Both the position numbers and the translations under genes were made by a program. DNA of 64,000 bases from Sphingopyxis chilensis (lineage in GTDB: Bacteria > Pseudomonadota > Alphaproteobacteria > Sphingomonadales > Sphingomonadaceae): the NCBI RefSeq assembly GCF_035930445.1, contig NZ_CP142394.1:467501-531500 (forward strand). Direction: 5' to 3'. Below the pieces are notes generated by a model. That model made no database searches and was not told the origin of the DNA. It saw nothing but the letters and a program-made list of their open reading frames with translations. Below are positions 1 to 7,742 of the stretch, in pieces (within the stretch, counting starts at the first letter, position 1; every line of letters begins with the position of its first letter).

Positions 1-1
1 C

Positions 2-82
2 GACGGCGGCGCGGTCCTCGAAATGGCGGTCAAATATCAGCGCGTCGCGCAGACGCATGGATTGCCGAGAGACAGCCACTGA
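2..82 (+). CDS. C-terminal end of a truncated upstream gene, possibly a sugar dehydrogenase
   Basis: The frame is open from the left edge and ends in TGA at 80-82, which overlaps the ATG of the next gene (TGATG), so the two are probably translationally coupled. Only 26 residues remain (ending VAQTHGLPRDSH). The helix LEMAVKYQRVAQTHG resembles the last helix of Gfo/Idh/MocA-family sugar dehydrogenases, and a dehydrogenase would supply the lactone for the lactonase that follows. This identification is a guess from a short tail; only the existence of a coding end is well supported. Confidence 0.45.
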   Translation, partial: DGGAVLEMAVKYQRVAQTHGLPRDSH

Positions 83-936
83 TGTCCGATGTGCGGGTGA
101 TCGCGCGCGACGGGCGCGACCGGCTGGGCGAAGGCCCGATGTGGTCGGCGCGGCACGATGCGCTGTTCTGGGTCGATATCCTCGGCCGGCGGATCAACCG
201 CATGGCGCTGGCGGACGGGCGCGTCGACAGTTTCGACCAGCCGCATTACGCAGCCTGGATCATCGAGCGCGAGGCGGGCGGCTTCGTTGCGGGGATCGGC
301 CGCGATATCGTCCGGATCGACCTTGAGGCCGACGAACGGGAGCCGATCGTATCGGTCGATCCGCGCAACGCCGGTAATCGGCTGAACGATGCGAAAGCAG
401 ATGCGCGCGGCCGGATCTGGGCCGGGACGATGCCGGTCACCTGCGACCGGCCCTCGGGCGCCTTCTATCGCCTCGATCCGGACGGCGCGCTGGCGCAGGT
501 CGACGGGCCCTATACGATCGCCAACGGTCCGGCGATCGATCCGGACGGCGCCTTCCTGCTACACACCGACACCGCGCGCGGGACGATCTTTCGTTTCGAT
601 GTTCGGGACGACGGCTCGCTCGGCGAGGCCGCGCCCTTCATCGTCTTCGACGAGCAATGGGGCAATCCCGACGGGATGACCTTCGACGCCGAAGGCGGCT
701 TGTGGGTCGCCTGTTGGGGGGCTTCGCGCGTCATGCGCTTTGCGCCCGACGGTGCGCCCGATCGTCATATCGACCTTCCTGCGTCGCAAATCACCAGCTG
801 CACCTTTGCCGGCCCCCATCTCGACCGGCTGTTCGTAACCTCGGCGTCTGATGGCGTGACCGAGGAACATGGCGGCGCCTTGTTCGAGGTCGATCCGGGG
901 TGTCGCGGCCTGCCGACGCTGAAATATAAGGGTTAG
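82..936 (+). CDS. SMP-30/regucalcin family sugar lactonase
   Basis: A 284-residue protein of the SMP-30/gluconolactonase/LRE family, a six-bladed propeller that opens aldonolactones with one divalent metal. The family's metal ligands can be placed: Glu in LGEGPMW near residue 13, Asn in IANGPAID near residue 150, and Asp in GNPDGMTFD near residue 196. There is no signal peptide, so it acts in the cytosol. It starts inside the stop of the preceding gene and sits upstream of an aldose epimerase and the KDGal kinase/aldolase pair. A role in hydrolysing galactono- or a related lactone in a De Ley-Doudoroff-type route is therefore likely, but the exact sugar is inferred from context. Confidence 0.88.
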   Translation: MSDVRVIARDGRDRLGEGPMWSARHDALFWVDILGRRINRMALADGRVDSFDQPHYAAWIIEREAGGFVAGIGRDIVRIDLEADEREPIVSVDPRNAGNRLNDAKADARGRIWAGTMPVTCDRPSGAFYRLDPDGALAQVDGPYTIANGPAIDPDGAFLLHTDTARGTIFRFDVRDDGSLGEAAPFIVFDEQWGNPDGMTFDAEGGLWVACWGASRVMRFAPDGAPDRHIDLPASQITSCTFAGPHLDRLFVTSASDGVTEEHGGALFEVDPGCRGLPTLKYKG

Positions 937-949
937 AGGAGTGAAGAAG

Positions 950-2095
950 ATGACGAAACTGGCTTGGGGCGCCGCTGCGGCGGCATTGGTCGCGGCGACG
1001 CCGGCGCTTGGCGCGGAGGCGTCGCAATCGACCTTCGGCAAGATGCCCGATGGGCGCAGCGTACCCGCGGTGACACTGACCAACGCCAATGGCATTTCGG
1101 CAAGGGTCATCGCTCTCGGCGCGACGCTGCAATCGGTCGTCATGCCTGACCGCGACGGCAAGAAAGCCGATGTCGCGCTCGGATACGACAATCTGGCCGA
1201 CTATATTGACCAGCCGCAATATTTCGGATCGACCGTCGGCCGCTTCGCCAACCGCCTCGCGGGCGGGCGCTTCAAGCTCGACGGCAAGACCTGGCAGACG
1301 CCGGTCAACAATGGTGCGAACGCGCTGCACGGCGGGACGCTCGGTTTCGACAAGGTGTTGTGGGAAGTGACCTCCGTCAAGAGTGGTCCGACGGCGTCGG
1401 TCACGCTGCGCTATGTCAGCCCCGACGGGGACCAGGGCTACCCCGGCACGATGACGGTCGATGCCATCTATTCGCTCGACGAAAATAACGATCTGCGTAT
1501 CGAATATGTCGCCACGACCGACCGGCCGACGATCGCGAACATCACCAACCATGCCTATTGGAACTTGTCGGGCGAGGGATCGGCGAACGGTGCGATGGGG
1601 CATGTCGTGACGATCCCGGCGGAAAGCTATCTGCCGACCGATTCGGGCGCTATTCCGACCGGTGAATATCGTCCGGTGGCGGGGACCGTGTTCGATTTCC
1701 GCAAGCCGACCGCGATCGGCGATCGCGTCCGCGATGCCAGCGACGAGCAGATCGTCTTCGGCCGCGGCTACGACCATAATTGGGTGATCGGGCGGAAGGT
1801 CACAGCCGACCAGCATCTGATGGCGCGGGTCGAGGATCCGGCGTCAGGGCGCGGCTTCGAACTCTGGTCGAACCAGCCGGGGCTGCAGATGTATTCGGGC
1901 AATTTCTTCGACGCGACGAGCCACGGCAAAAGCAAGAAGATTTACCGGATGGGCGACGCGCTGGTCATGGAGCCGCAGATTTTCCCCGACGCGCCGAACC
2001 AGAAGAATTTCCCGGACGCGCGCCTCGCGCCCGGTGGCACCTATCGCAACGTGATGACCTATCGCCTGACTACCGGAGCGAAGGCGAAGCAGTAG
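950..2095 (+). CDS. galM: Aldose 1-epimerase (mutarotase), exported
   Basis: A 381-residue aldose 1-epimerase that interconverts alpha and beta anomers of galactose and other aldoses. Family landmarks are NGANALHGG near residue 120, the catalytic-His segment NITNHAYWNLSG near residue 200, and a C-terminal MEPQIFPDAPNQ with the expected acidic residue. The start is ATG at 950 and not the in-frame GTG at 941, because the GAGGAG ribosome-binding site at 936-941 is correctly spaced only for 950. The first 22 residues are a clear signal peptide (MTKLAWGAAAAALVAATPALG), so it acts in the periplasm, where the glycosidases of this locus release sugars. It follows the lactonase by 13 bases, probably in the same transcript. 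Confidence 0.92.
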   Translation: MTKLAWGAAAAALVAATPALGAEASQSTFGKMPDGRSVPAVTLTNANGISARVIALGATLQSVVMPDRDGKKADVALGYDNLADYIDQPQYFGSTVGRFANRLAGGRFKLDGKTWQTPVNNGANALHGGTLGFDKVLWEVTSVKSGPTASVTLRYVSPDGDQGYPGTMTVDAIYSLDENNDLRIEYVATTDRPTIANITNHAYWNLSGEGSANGAMGHVVTIPAESYLPTDSGAIPTGEYRPVAGTVFDFRKPTAIGDRVRDASDEQIVFGRGYDHNWVIGRKVTADQHLMARVEDPASGRGFELWSNQPGLQMYSGNFFDATSHGKSKKIYRMGDALVMEPQIFPDAPNQKNFPDARLAPGGTYRNVMTYRLTTGAKAKQ

Positions 2096-2111
2096 GAGCT
2101 GAGCGGTGCCG

Positions 2112-2861
2112 TCACCCCCGGGCGGCGGCACCGTCGGGCTTGGCGGCGTCGATCAGTTCGAGCACATCGCTGATCAGCGCGCGCATCGCCTTGCGCGCCT
2201 TGTCGGGATTGCCGGCCACGATCGCGTCGCGCACCGCGGCATGGTCGCCGACATTGGCGGTGCGGCCCTTGACGCGGTTGGTAAAGCGGATCGAGGTGCG
2301 CAGCGCGGTGCTGACGACGTCGCGAAACTGGGCGTAGAACGGGTTGCGCGAGGCTCGAAGCACGGCAATGTGAAACGCGATGTCGCTTTCCAGCGTATCA
2401 TCGTCGCCGCGTTCGGCCTTTTCCATCCGTTTCAGCCCCGCGTTCACCCGCTCGATATCGTCCGCCGTCGCGACGCGCGCGGCCAATGCTGCCGCTTCGG
2501 GTTCGATCGCGACGCGCAGCTCGTTGAACTGCCGGAGGAGGTCGATCGAAAATTGCCGCTCGAGCAGCCAGCGCAGGACATCGGTGTCGAAGAGGTTCCA
2601 CGATGTCGTGGGCTGGACGATCGTGCCCTGACGCGGGCGGGCGCTCAGAAGCCCCTTCGCGGTCAGCATTTTCACCGCCTCGCGCGTCACCGAGCGGCTG
2701 ACGCCATGCTGTTTCGCAAGCTCCGCCTCGGTCGGGAATATCTCGCCCTCATAATCGCCTACGACGATCGCACGCCCGATCGCATCGAGCATGCCATAGG
2801 TCAGATTACGCCCAAGTTGCGGTCCCGCATCGTCAATTCCCAATCCCGACATGTTCGCCAC
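2112..2861 (-). CDS. GntR family regulator, FadR subfamily (copy 1)
   Basis: A 249-residue regulator with an N-terminal winged helix (EAELAKQHGVSRSVTREAVK) and a C-terminal all-helical FCD domain. The FCD metal/ligand residues are visible in DIAFHIAVL and in GDHAAVRDAI. FadR-type GntR proteins usually repress carbohydrate genes until a sugar acid binds the FCD domain. The start is placed at GTG 2861 because GGAG lies 6 bases upstream; a GTG at 2873 and an ATG at 2852 are also in frame. It is divergent from the SSS transporter, with a candidate operator between them, and converges on galM. The regulator at 15976 is a close paralogue, with nearly the same helix-turn-helix and the shared block SSWNLFDTDVLRWLLERQFS (TSWNLF here). 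Confidence 0.92.
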   Translation of the reverse strand: MANMSGLGIDDAGPQLGRNLTYGMLDAIGRAIVVGDYEGEIFPTEAELAKQHGVSRSVTREAVKMLTAKGLLSARPRQGTIVQPTTSWNLFDTDVLRWLLERQFSIDLLRQFNELRVAIEPEAAALAARVATADDIERVNAGLKRMEKAERGDDDTLESDIAFHIAVLRASRNPFYAQFRDVVSTALRTSIRFTNRVKGRTANVGDHAAVRDAIVAGNPDKARKAMRALISDVLELIDAAKPDGAAARG

Positions 2862-2932
2862 GTTCGTCTCCACGCAATATTTTGACAGGCCTTATCACCG
2901 ATTCCACACAGGAAGCTAGACAAGCCGTTTAA

Positions 2933-2943
2933 ATCAGATAAAT
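2933..2943 (+). promoter_or_regulatory. Candidate GntR operator, site 1
   Basis: ATCAGATAAAT matches the ATCRTATWWAT motif shared by this locus with one mismatch. It lies in the divergent region between the GntR regulator (start 2861) and the SSS transporter (start 2978), inside a larger inverted repeat with arms AAATCA and TGATTT (2931-2950). Assignment to the GntR proteins is inference. Confidence 0.5.
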
Positions 2944-2977
2944 GTGATTTCAATAAACAGCCAAGGGGAGAGTCCGT

Positions 2978-4612
2978 ATGTCGGGCCTGTCGCAAATCGA
3001 TATCATCGTCATCGTCATATATGCCATCGGCATTTTCGGCCTCGCGCAATGGGTGAGCCGCGAAAAGGCGGGGCACACCAAGGACACGTCGGATTATTTC
3101 CTCGCCTCGAAATCGCTCCCCTGGTGGGCGATCGGCGCGTCGTTGATCGCGGCGAATATTTCGGCCGAGCAGATCGTCGGCATGTCGGGTTCGGGCTATG
3201 CCATCGGGCTTGCGATCGCCTCCTATGAATGGATGGCGGCGCTGACGCTGCTGATCGTCGGCAAATGGTTCCTGCCGATCTTCCTGAAGAATGAAATCTA
3301 CACCATGCCGCAGTTCCTGGAACAGCGGTTCGGGCCGACGATCCGCACCGTGATGGCTATATTCTGGCTGGTTCTCTACATCTTTGTGAACCTTACCTCG
3401 ATCCTGTGGCTCGGTTCGATCGCCGTCACCCAGGTTGCGGGGGTGAACCAGGACGTCGCCTTGTTCGGCCTCGGCGCCTTCGCGCTCGTCTACCAGCTTC
3501 GCGGCGGGCTCAAGGCGGTGGCGCTCACCGATATCGTCCAGGTGACGCTGCTCGTGTTCGGCGGCCTCGTCATCTCCTATCTCACGCTCAGCCAGATCGG
3601 CGGCGATGCAGGCGTGCTGGGCGGCTTTGCGCGCCTGACCACTGAATTGCCCGAAAAATTCGACATGATCCTCTCGCAGGACAATCCGTTTTACAAGGAT
3701 TTGCCCGGGCTTTCGGTGCTGATCGGCGGCATGTGGATCGCGAACCTCAGCTATTGGGGGTTCAATCAATATATCATCCAGCGCGCGCTGGCGGCCAAGA
3801 ACCTTGGCGAAGCGCAAAAGGGTGTGGTGTTCGCCGCCTTCCTGAAGCTGCTGATGCCCGTCATCATCGTGCTGCCCGGTATCGCTGCGGTGATCCTCGC
3901 GCCCGATCTGGCCAAGCCCGACCAGGCCTATCCGACTATGATGGGGCTGCTCCCGGTCGGCCTGCTCGGCCTTGTCTTCGCAGCATTGGTCGCGGCAATC
4001 ATCGCCTCGACGGCGTCCAAGATCAATTCGGTCGCCACCATTTTCACGCTCGACCTCTATGCCAAGATGAAAGGGGTGGAGTCGCGAGCGCAGGATGCCA
4101 GTCAGGACGCTAACCTCACCAGCGCGCACGAACGCCAGCTCGTTTTTGTCGGCCGGATCACCGCCGTCGTCGCGACGCTTCTCGCGATCTTCACCGCGCG
4201 TCCCTTGCTCGGCAGCCTCGATCAGGCATTCCAGTATATCCAGGAATTCTCCGGTTTCGTGACGCCGGGCATCACCGTCATATTCCTGCTCGGCCTGTTC
4301 TGGCCCCGCGCGACCGAAGCAGGGGCGCTGGTCGGTGCTGTCGCCTCGGTGCTGTTCAGCCTCATTTTCTGGTTCCCTGCCGAATGGGGCGGGATCGCGG
4401 CGTTCAACGCCGTACCTTTTATGGATCGCATGCTCATCGTCTTCTTCGCCAGCCTGGCGTTGGCGGTGATCGTCTCGCTCGCACGCCCCGCGCGTGCCGA
4501 CAGCAACCGGATCGTCATGCAAGGCGTCTCTTTCGCCACGACCAGGGGCTTCAATATCGCCGGGGTGCTGGTGATCCTGATCCTCATCGCGCTCTACGCG
4601 ACCTGGTGGTGA
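2978..4612 (+). CDS. Sodium:solute symporter (SSS family), sugar or sugar-acid uptake
   Basis: A 544-residue integral membrane protein with about 13-14 hydrophobic helices, typical for the SSS/SGLT family. It begins with IDIIVIVIYAIGIFGLAQW and has the family sodium/substrate region ASLIAANISAEQIVGMSGSGYAIGL. Members that carry sugars co-transport them with sodium across the inner membrane. A GGGGAG ribosome-binding site lies upstream of ATG 2978. Its stop codon overlaps the start of the KDGal kinase (GTGA), so transporter, kinase and aldolase form one operon. The cargo is probably a monosaccharide or aldonic acid made in the periplasm by the enzymes of this locus; substrate identity is inference. 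Confidence 0.92.
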   Translation: MSGLSQIDIIVIVIYAIGIFGLAQWVSREKAGHTKDTSDYFLASKSLPWWAIGASLIAANISAEQIVGMSGSGYAIGLAIASYEWMAALTLLIVGKWFLPIFLKNEIYTMPQFLEQRFGPTIRTVMAIFWLVLYIFVNLTSILWLGSIAVTQVAGVNQDVALFGLGAFALVYQLRGGLKAVALTDIVQVTLLVFGGLVISYLTLSQIGGDAGVLGGFARLTTELPEKFDMILSQDNPFYKDLPGLSVLIGGMWIANLSYWGFNQYIIQRALAAKNLGEAQKGVVFAAFLKLLMPVIIVLPGIAAVILAPDLAKPDQAYPTMMGLLPVGLLGLVFAALVAAIIASTASKINSVATIFTLDLYAKMKGVESRAQDASQDANLTSAHERQLVFVGRITAVVATLLAIFTARPLLGSLDQAFQYIQEFSGFVTPGITVIFLLGLFWPRATEAGALVGAVASVLFSLIFWFPAEWGGIAAFNAVPFMDRMLIVFFASLALAVIVSLARPARADSNRIVMQGVSFATTRGFNIAGVLVILILIALYATWW

Positions 4613-5481
4613 GCGCGCCGTCCGCCTTTCTCGCCATCGACTGGGGCACGACCAACCGGCGTGTGTTCCGCTTCGAGGGCGGCGCGGTCGCGCATACCGA
4701 GCGCGACGACCGCGGCGCTGCGTCGGTCAGCGACTTCGCGGGCGAAGTCGCGGCGATCCGCGAGCGCTTCGGCGACCTGCCGATGCTGCTCGCGGGCATG
4801 GTCGGCTCGACCGTCGGCTGGCGCGTCGTGCCCTATGTCGCGGCGCCGGCGGGGATCGACGAGCTGGTCGCGGGGCTCGACTGGATCGATGACCGGACTG
4901 CGATCGTACCGGGCGTTTCCTGTTCGCAAAATGGCCGCGCCGACGTGATGCGCGGCGAGGAGGTGCAGTTGCTCGGCGCGGTGGCGGGCTGGATGTCGCC
5001 GCCCGACGCGCTGCTCGTGCAGCCCGGAACGCATTGCAAATGGGCGACGATGGCCGGCGGGCGCATCACCGGCTTCACCACCGCGATGACGGGCGAGCTT
5101 TTCGCTTTGCTTCGCGGACACAGCCTGCTCGCGGGTTCGCTGACCGCTGAGGTCACTGACGGCGACGCGTTTCGCGAAGGGCTGGCCGAAGGCGCGCGGC
5201 GCGACCTCGCCGCCTCGCTGTTCGGCATCCGCGCGGCGTCGGTGCTCGGCCTGCGCGACGATGCCGATGCGGCCTCCTTCGCGAGCGGCGTGCTGATCGG
5301 GGCCGATGTCACCGCGCGCATGGACGATTGCGCGTTCGAGCAGATCCATATTCTCGCCGACCCTGCGCTCGGCAATCTTTATGCCACCGCCGTCGCGGCG
5401 ACCGGCCGCGAGCCGGTGATCGTCGACAGCCATAGCGCCTTTGCGCGCGGCATCCTCGCCATCGGAGACAATGCCCTATGA
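4609..5481 (+). CDS. dgoK: 2-dehydro-3-deoxygalactonokinase
   Basis: A 290-residue DgoK-family kinase. It phosphorylates 2-dehydro-3-deoxy-D-galactonate (KDGal) to the 6-phosphate using ATP. The N-terminal phosphate motif AIDWGTTNRRVFRF and the central LLVQPGTHCKWATM and GFTTAMTGELFALL blocks are characteristic. The start is GTG 4609, overlapping the transporter stop by four bases; an open frame continues upstream but only as a shadow of the transporter gene. The aldolase follows with a 4-base overlap. The pair defines the end of galactose or 3,6-anhydrogalactose breakdown, the best clue to the sugar processed by the whole locus. Confidence 0.93.
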   Translation: MSAPSAFLAIDWGTTNRRVFRFEGGAVAHTERDDRGAASVSDFAGEVAAIRERFGDLPMLLAGMVGSTVGWRVVPYVAAPAGIDELVAGLDWIDDRTAIVPGVSCSQNGRADVMRGEEVQLLGAVAGWMSPPDALLVQPGTHCKWATMAGGRITGFTTAMTGELFALLRGHSLLAGSLTAEVTDGDAFREGLAEGARRDLAASLFGIRAASVLGLRDDADAASFASGVLIGADVTARMDDCAFEQIHILADPALGNLYATAVAATGREPVIVDSHSAFARGILAIGDNAL

Positions 5482-6107
5482 CCCATATTGCCGCCTTCGA
5501 CGCCGCCTTCGCCCGCTGCCCGTTGATCGCGATCCTGCGCGGGGTGAAACCGGACGAAGTCGAGGCGATCGGCGAGGCGCTGGTCGAGGCGGGCTTCACG
5601 CTGATCGAAGTGCCGCTGAACTCGCCCGACCCGCTGGACAGCATCGGCCGCCTCGCGGGCCGTTTGAAAGGACGTGCGGTAATCGGTGCCGGGACGGTGC
5701 TGACGACCGCCGATGTTGCCGCCGTCGCTGATGCGGGCGGAACGATGATCATCTCGCCCAACACCAATGTCGACGTCGTGGCCGCGGCGGTTGGAGCAGG
5801 GCTCGTGTCGCTTCCGGGCTTCGCGACCCCCAGCGAGGCCTTTGCCGCGCTGGCGGCGGGCGCGACGGCGCTGAAGCTGTTTCCGGCCGAGGCCGCCAGC
5901 CCGGCGGTACTCAAGGCGCTGGGCGCGGTGGTTCCGGCGGGGACGCGATTGCTGCCCGTCGGGGGGATCGCGCCCGACAATATGGCGCCATGGACGGCGG
6001 CTGGCGCGGCGGGCTTTGGCCTCGGGTCGGCGCTCTACCGGCCGGGCGTGACTGCGGGCGAGGTCGGTGAGCGCGCACGCGCCTTCATCGCCGCGCTTGG
6101 CCGATAA
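5478..6107 (+). CDS. dgoA: 2-dehydro-3-deoxy-6-phosphogalactonate aldolase
   Basis: A 209-residue class I aldolase of the KDPG/KDPGal family. It cleaves 2-dehydro-3-deoxy-6-phosphogalactonate to pyruvate and glyceraldehyde 3-phosphate. The Schiff-base lysine is in ATALKLFPAE near residue 135, the catalytic glutamate is in LIEVPLNS near residue 44, and the phosphate-binding GGIAP and GLGSALYRPG segments are present. It overlaps dgoK (ATGA) and is followed after 26 bases by a sulfatase with its own ribosome-binding site, so catabolism and desulfation appear co-transcribed. KDPG aldolase activity is possible, but the partner kinase argues for the galacto form. Confidence 0.93.
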   Translation: MTHIAAFDAAFARCPLIAILRGVKPDEVEAIGEALVEAGFTLIEVPLNSPDPLDSIGRLAGRLKGRAVIGAGTVLTTADVAAVADAGGTMIISPNTNVDVVAAAVGAGLVSLPGFATPSEAFAALAAGATALKLFPAEAASPAVLKALGAVVPAGTRLLPVGGIAPDNMAPWTAAGAAGFGLGSALYRPGVTAGEVGERARAFIAALGR

Positions 6108-6133
6108 TAACTTCATAATCCGGGAGATTTCCG

Positions 6134-7555
6134 ATGAGTAAATTCAGCCGGCGCAATCTGGTGCTCGCATCGAGCATCCTCGCCTTTTCCTTCGCGTCTG
6201 CCGCGCCCGGTTACGCGCAAGGCGCCGCCAAGGCGTCCGCGAAGCCCAATATCGTGATCTTCCTCGCGGACGACCTCAGCTACGGCGACGTGTCGATCAA
6301 CGGCGACGCCAATGTCCGCACCCCGGCGTTGCAGCGCCTCGCGTCCGAAGGCATGTCGTTCGACCGTGCCTTCGTCGCCTCGCCCGCCTGCGCGCCGAGC
6401 CGCGCCGCCTTGCTCACCGGCATGATGCCCGCGCGCAACGGGGCGGAGGCGAACCACGACCGCGCCAACGCGGCGATCCGCAAGCTGCCGTCCTATTTGC
6501 AGGAACAGGGGTATCAGGTCGTCGCCTTCGGCAAGGTCGCGCACTATCAGCACACCGGAACCTATGGTTTCGATTATTATGCGAACGACACCTTCCACGA
6601 TCACAAGGGCATTCCGGCTGCGGCCGAATGGCTGAAGGAGCGCAAGGACAAGCGCCCGCTCGCGCTGTTCGTGGGCAGCAACTGGCCGCATGTGCCGTGG
6701 CCGCGGACGACCGAAGGCTATGATCCGGCGGCGATGAAGCTGCCGCCGAAGACGGTCGACACGCCGATCACGCGCGATGCGCGCGCGCGCTTCTATGCCG
6801 CGGTGACGCGGATGGACCAGGATCTCGCGTCGACGATGGACGCGGTCGATGCCGTGCTGGGGAAGGACACGTTCGTTCTCTATTCGACCGACCATGGCAC
6901 GCAGTGGCCGTTCGGGAAGTGGAACCTCTATGACACGGGCACGCGCGTGCCGATGGTCGTGCGCTGGAACGGCCATGTGAAGGCGGGAACCCGTACCGAC
7001 GCGATGGTGAGCTGGGTCGATGTCCTGCCGACGCTGGTCGAGCTTGCCGGAGGCAAGGCACCCGAAGGCATCGACGGCCTTTCCTTTGCCGGCCTGGTGG
7101 GCGTCGGCAAGCAGGCCGCAGGGCGGAAAGAGATTTTCACCACGCATAACAATGACGGCCGCGTGAACGTCTATCCGATGCGCAGCATCCGCACCGATCG
7201 CTGGAAATATATCGAAAACCTCCACCCCGACTGGACTTACACGACGCACATCGACCTGAAGGTGAAGCGCACCGATTCGGGCGCCTATTTCCCTTCGTGG
7301 CGCGACGCGGCGGACAAGGACCCCGCCGCCAAGGCGATCGTCGACAGCTATTACAAGCGGCCCGCCGAGGAACTTTATGACCTGAAGGCGGACCCCGATG
7401 AAAAGGTGAACCTGGCCGGCGACCCGCGCTACGCCAAGACATTGTCGGAACTTCGCGGCCGGCTCGCCGCGTGGCGCAAGGCGCAGGGCGACAGCGGGGC
7501 AGTTCCCGTCAAACCCCGCTTCGAACGCGGCGCGATGGACGGCGAGGGCGACTGA
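6134..7555 (+). CDS. Type I sulfatase 1 (heparan N-sulfatase-like group)
   Basis: A 473-residue exported sulfatase (family S1) that removes sulfate esters or N-sulfates from carbohydrates. A signal peptide covers about residues 1-29. The first metal-binding aspartates are in FLADDLSYGD (about 44-52). The formylglycine site is C86-A-P-S-R90, the canonical Cys-type CxPSR. A later metal/base segment is LYSTDHGTQWPFGKWNLYD, the pattern of sulfatases related to N-sulfoglucosamine sulfohydrolase. It needs conversion of Cys86 by the formylglycine-generating enzyme encoded at 13286. It ends the operon that starts with the SSS transporter, just before an intrinsic terminator. The sulfated position attacked is unknown. 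Confidence 0.9.
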   Translation: MSKFSRRNLVLASSILAFSFASAAPGYAQGAAKASAKPNIVIFLADDLSYGDVSINGDANVRTPALQRLASEGMSFDRAFVASPACAPSRAALLTGMMPARNGAEANHDRANAAIRKLPSYLQEQGYQVVAFGKVAHYQHTGTYGFDYYANDTFHDHKGIPAAAEWLKERKDKRPLALFVGSNWPHVPWPRTTEGYDPAAMKLPPKTVDTPITRDARARFYAAVTRMDQDLASTMDAVDAVLGKDTFVLYSTDHGTQWPFGKWNLYDTGTRVPMVVRWNGHVKAGTRTDAMVSWVDVLPTLVELAGGKAPEGIDGLSFAGLVGVGKQAAGRKEIFTTHNNDGRVNVYPMRSIRTDRWKYIENLHPDWTYTTHIDLKVKRTDSGAYFPSWRDAADKDPAAKAIVDSYYKRPAEELYDLKADPDEKVNLAGDPRYAKTLSELRGRLAAWRKAQGDSGAVPVKPRFERGAMDGEGD

Positions 7556-7576
7556 GAACGGTCACCGTTCAATCGA

Positions 7577-7616
7577 CAAAAAAATGCGCCGAATCCACCT
7601 CCGGCGCATTTTTTCT
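7577..7616 (+). terminator. Intrinsic terminator after sulfatase 1
   Basis: The stem ATGCGCCG pairs with CGGCGCAT around a short loop, preceded by an A-run and followed by TTTTTTCT. It separates the SSS-dgoK-dgoA-sulfatase operon from the receptor gene downstream. Confidence 0.9.
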
Positions 7617-7660
7617 AGTGGTGCCACGTCGCGATCGCGCGTTGCGGTATTCTCCGTTTT

Positions 7661-7671
7661 ATATTATTTAT
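7661..7671 (+). promoter_or_regulatory. Weak match to the locus motif upstream of receptor 1
   Basis: ATATTATTTAT matches ATCRTATWWAT at 9 of 11 positions and lies about 70 bases before the receptor start, between the terminator and the gene. It lacks the central C-R step and is the weakest member of the set. Confidence 0.25.
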
Positions 7672-7742
7672 CGTTTCAAGAATCGATCCCGCGATCGGGG
7701 CCGGTGACGAGCGCGCGAAACGCGTCGAACAGGGAGAGGGTT

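Noticed and set aside
2801..4522. A 573-codon minus-strand frame opposite the SSS transporter
   Set aside because: Highly charged shadow (Glu/Asp/Arg/His-rich) of a hydrophobic membrane protein gene.
7584..7742. Upstream extension of receptor 1
   Set aside because: It would begin inside the intrinsic terminator hairpin and place the signal peptide in the middle of the protein.
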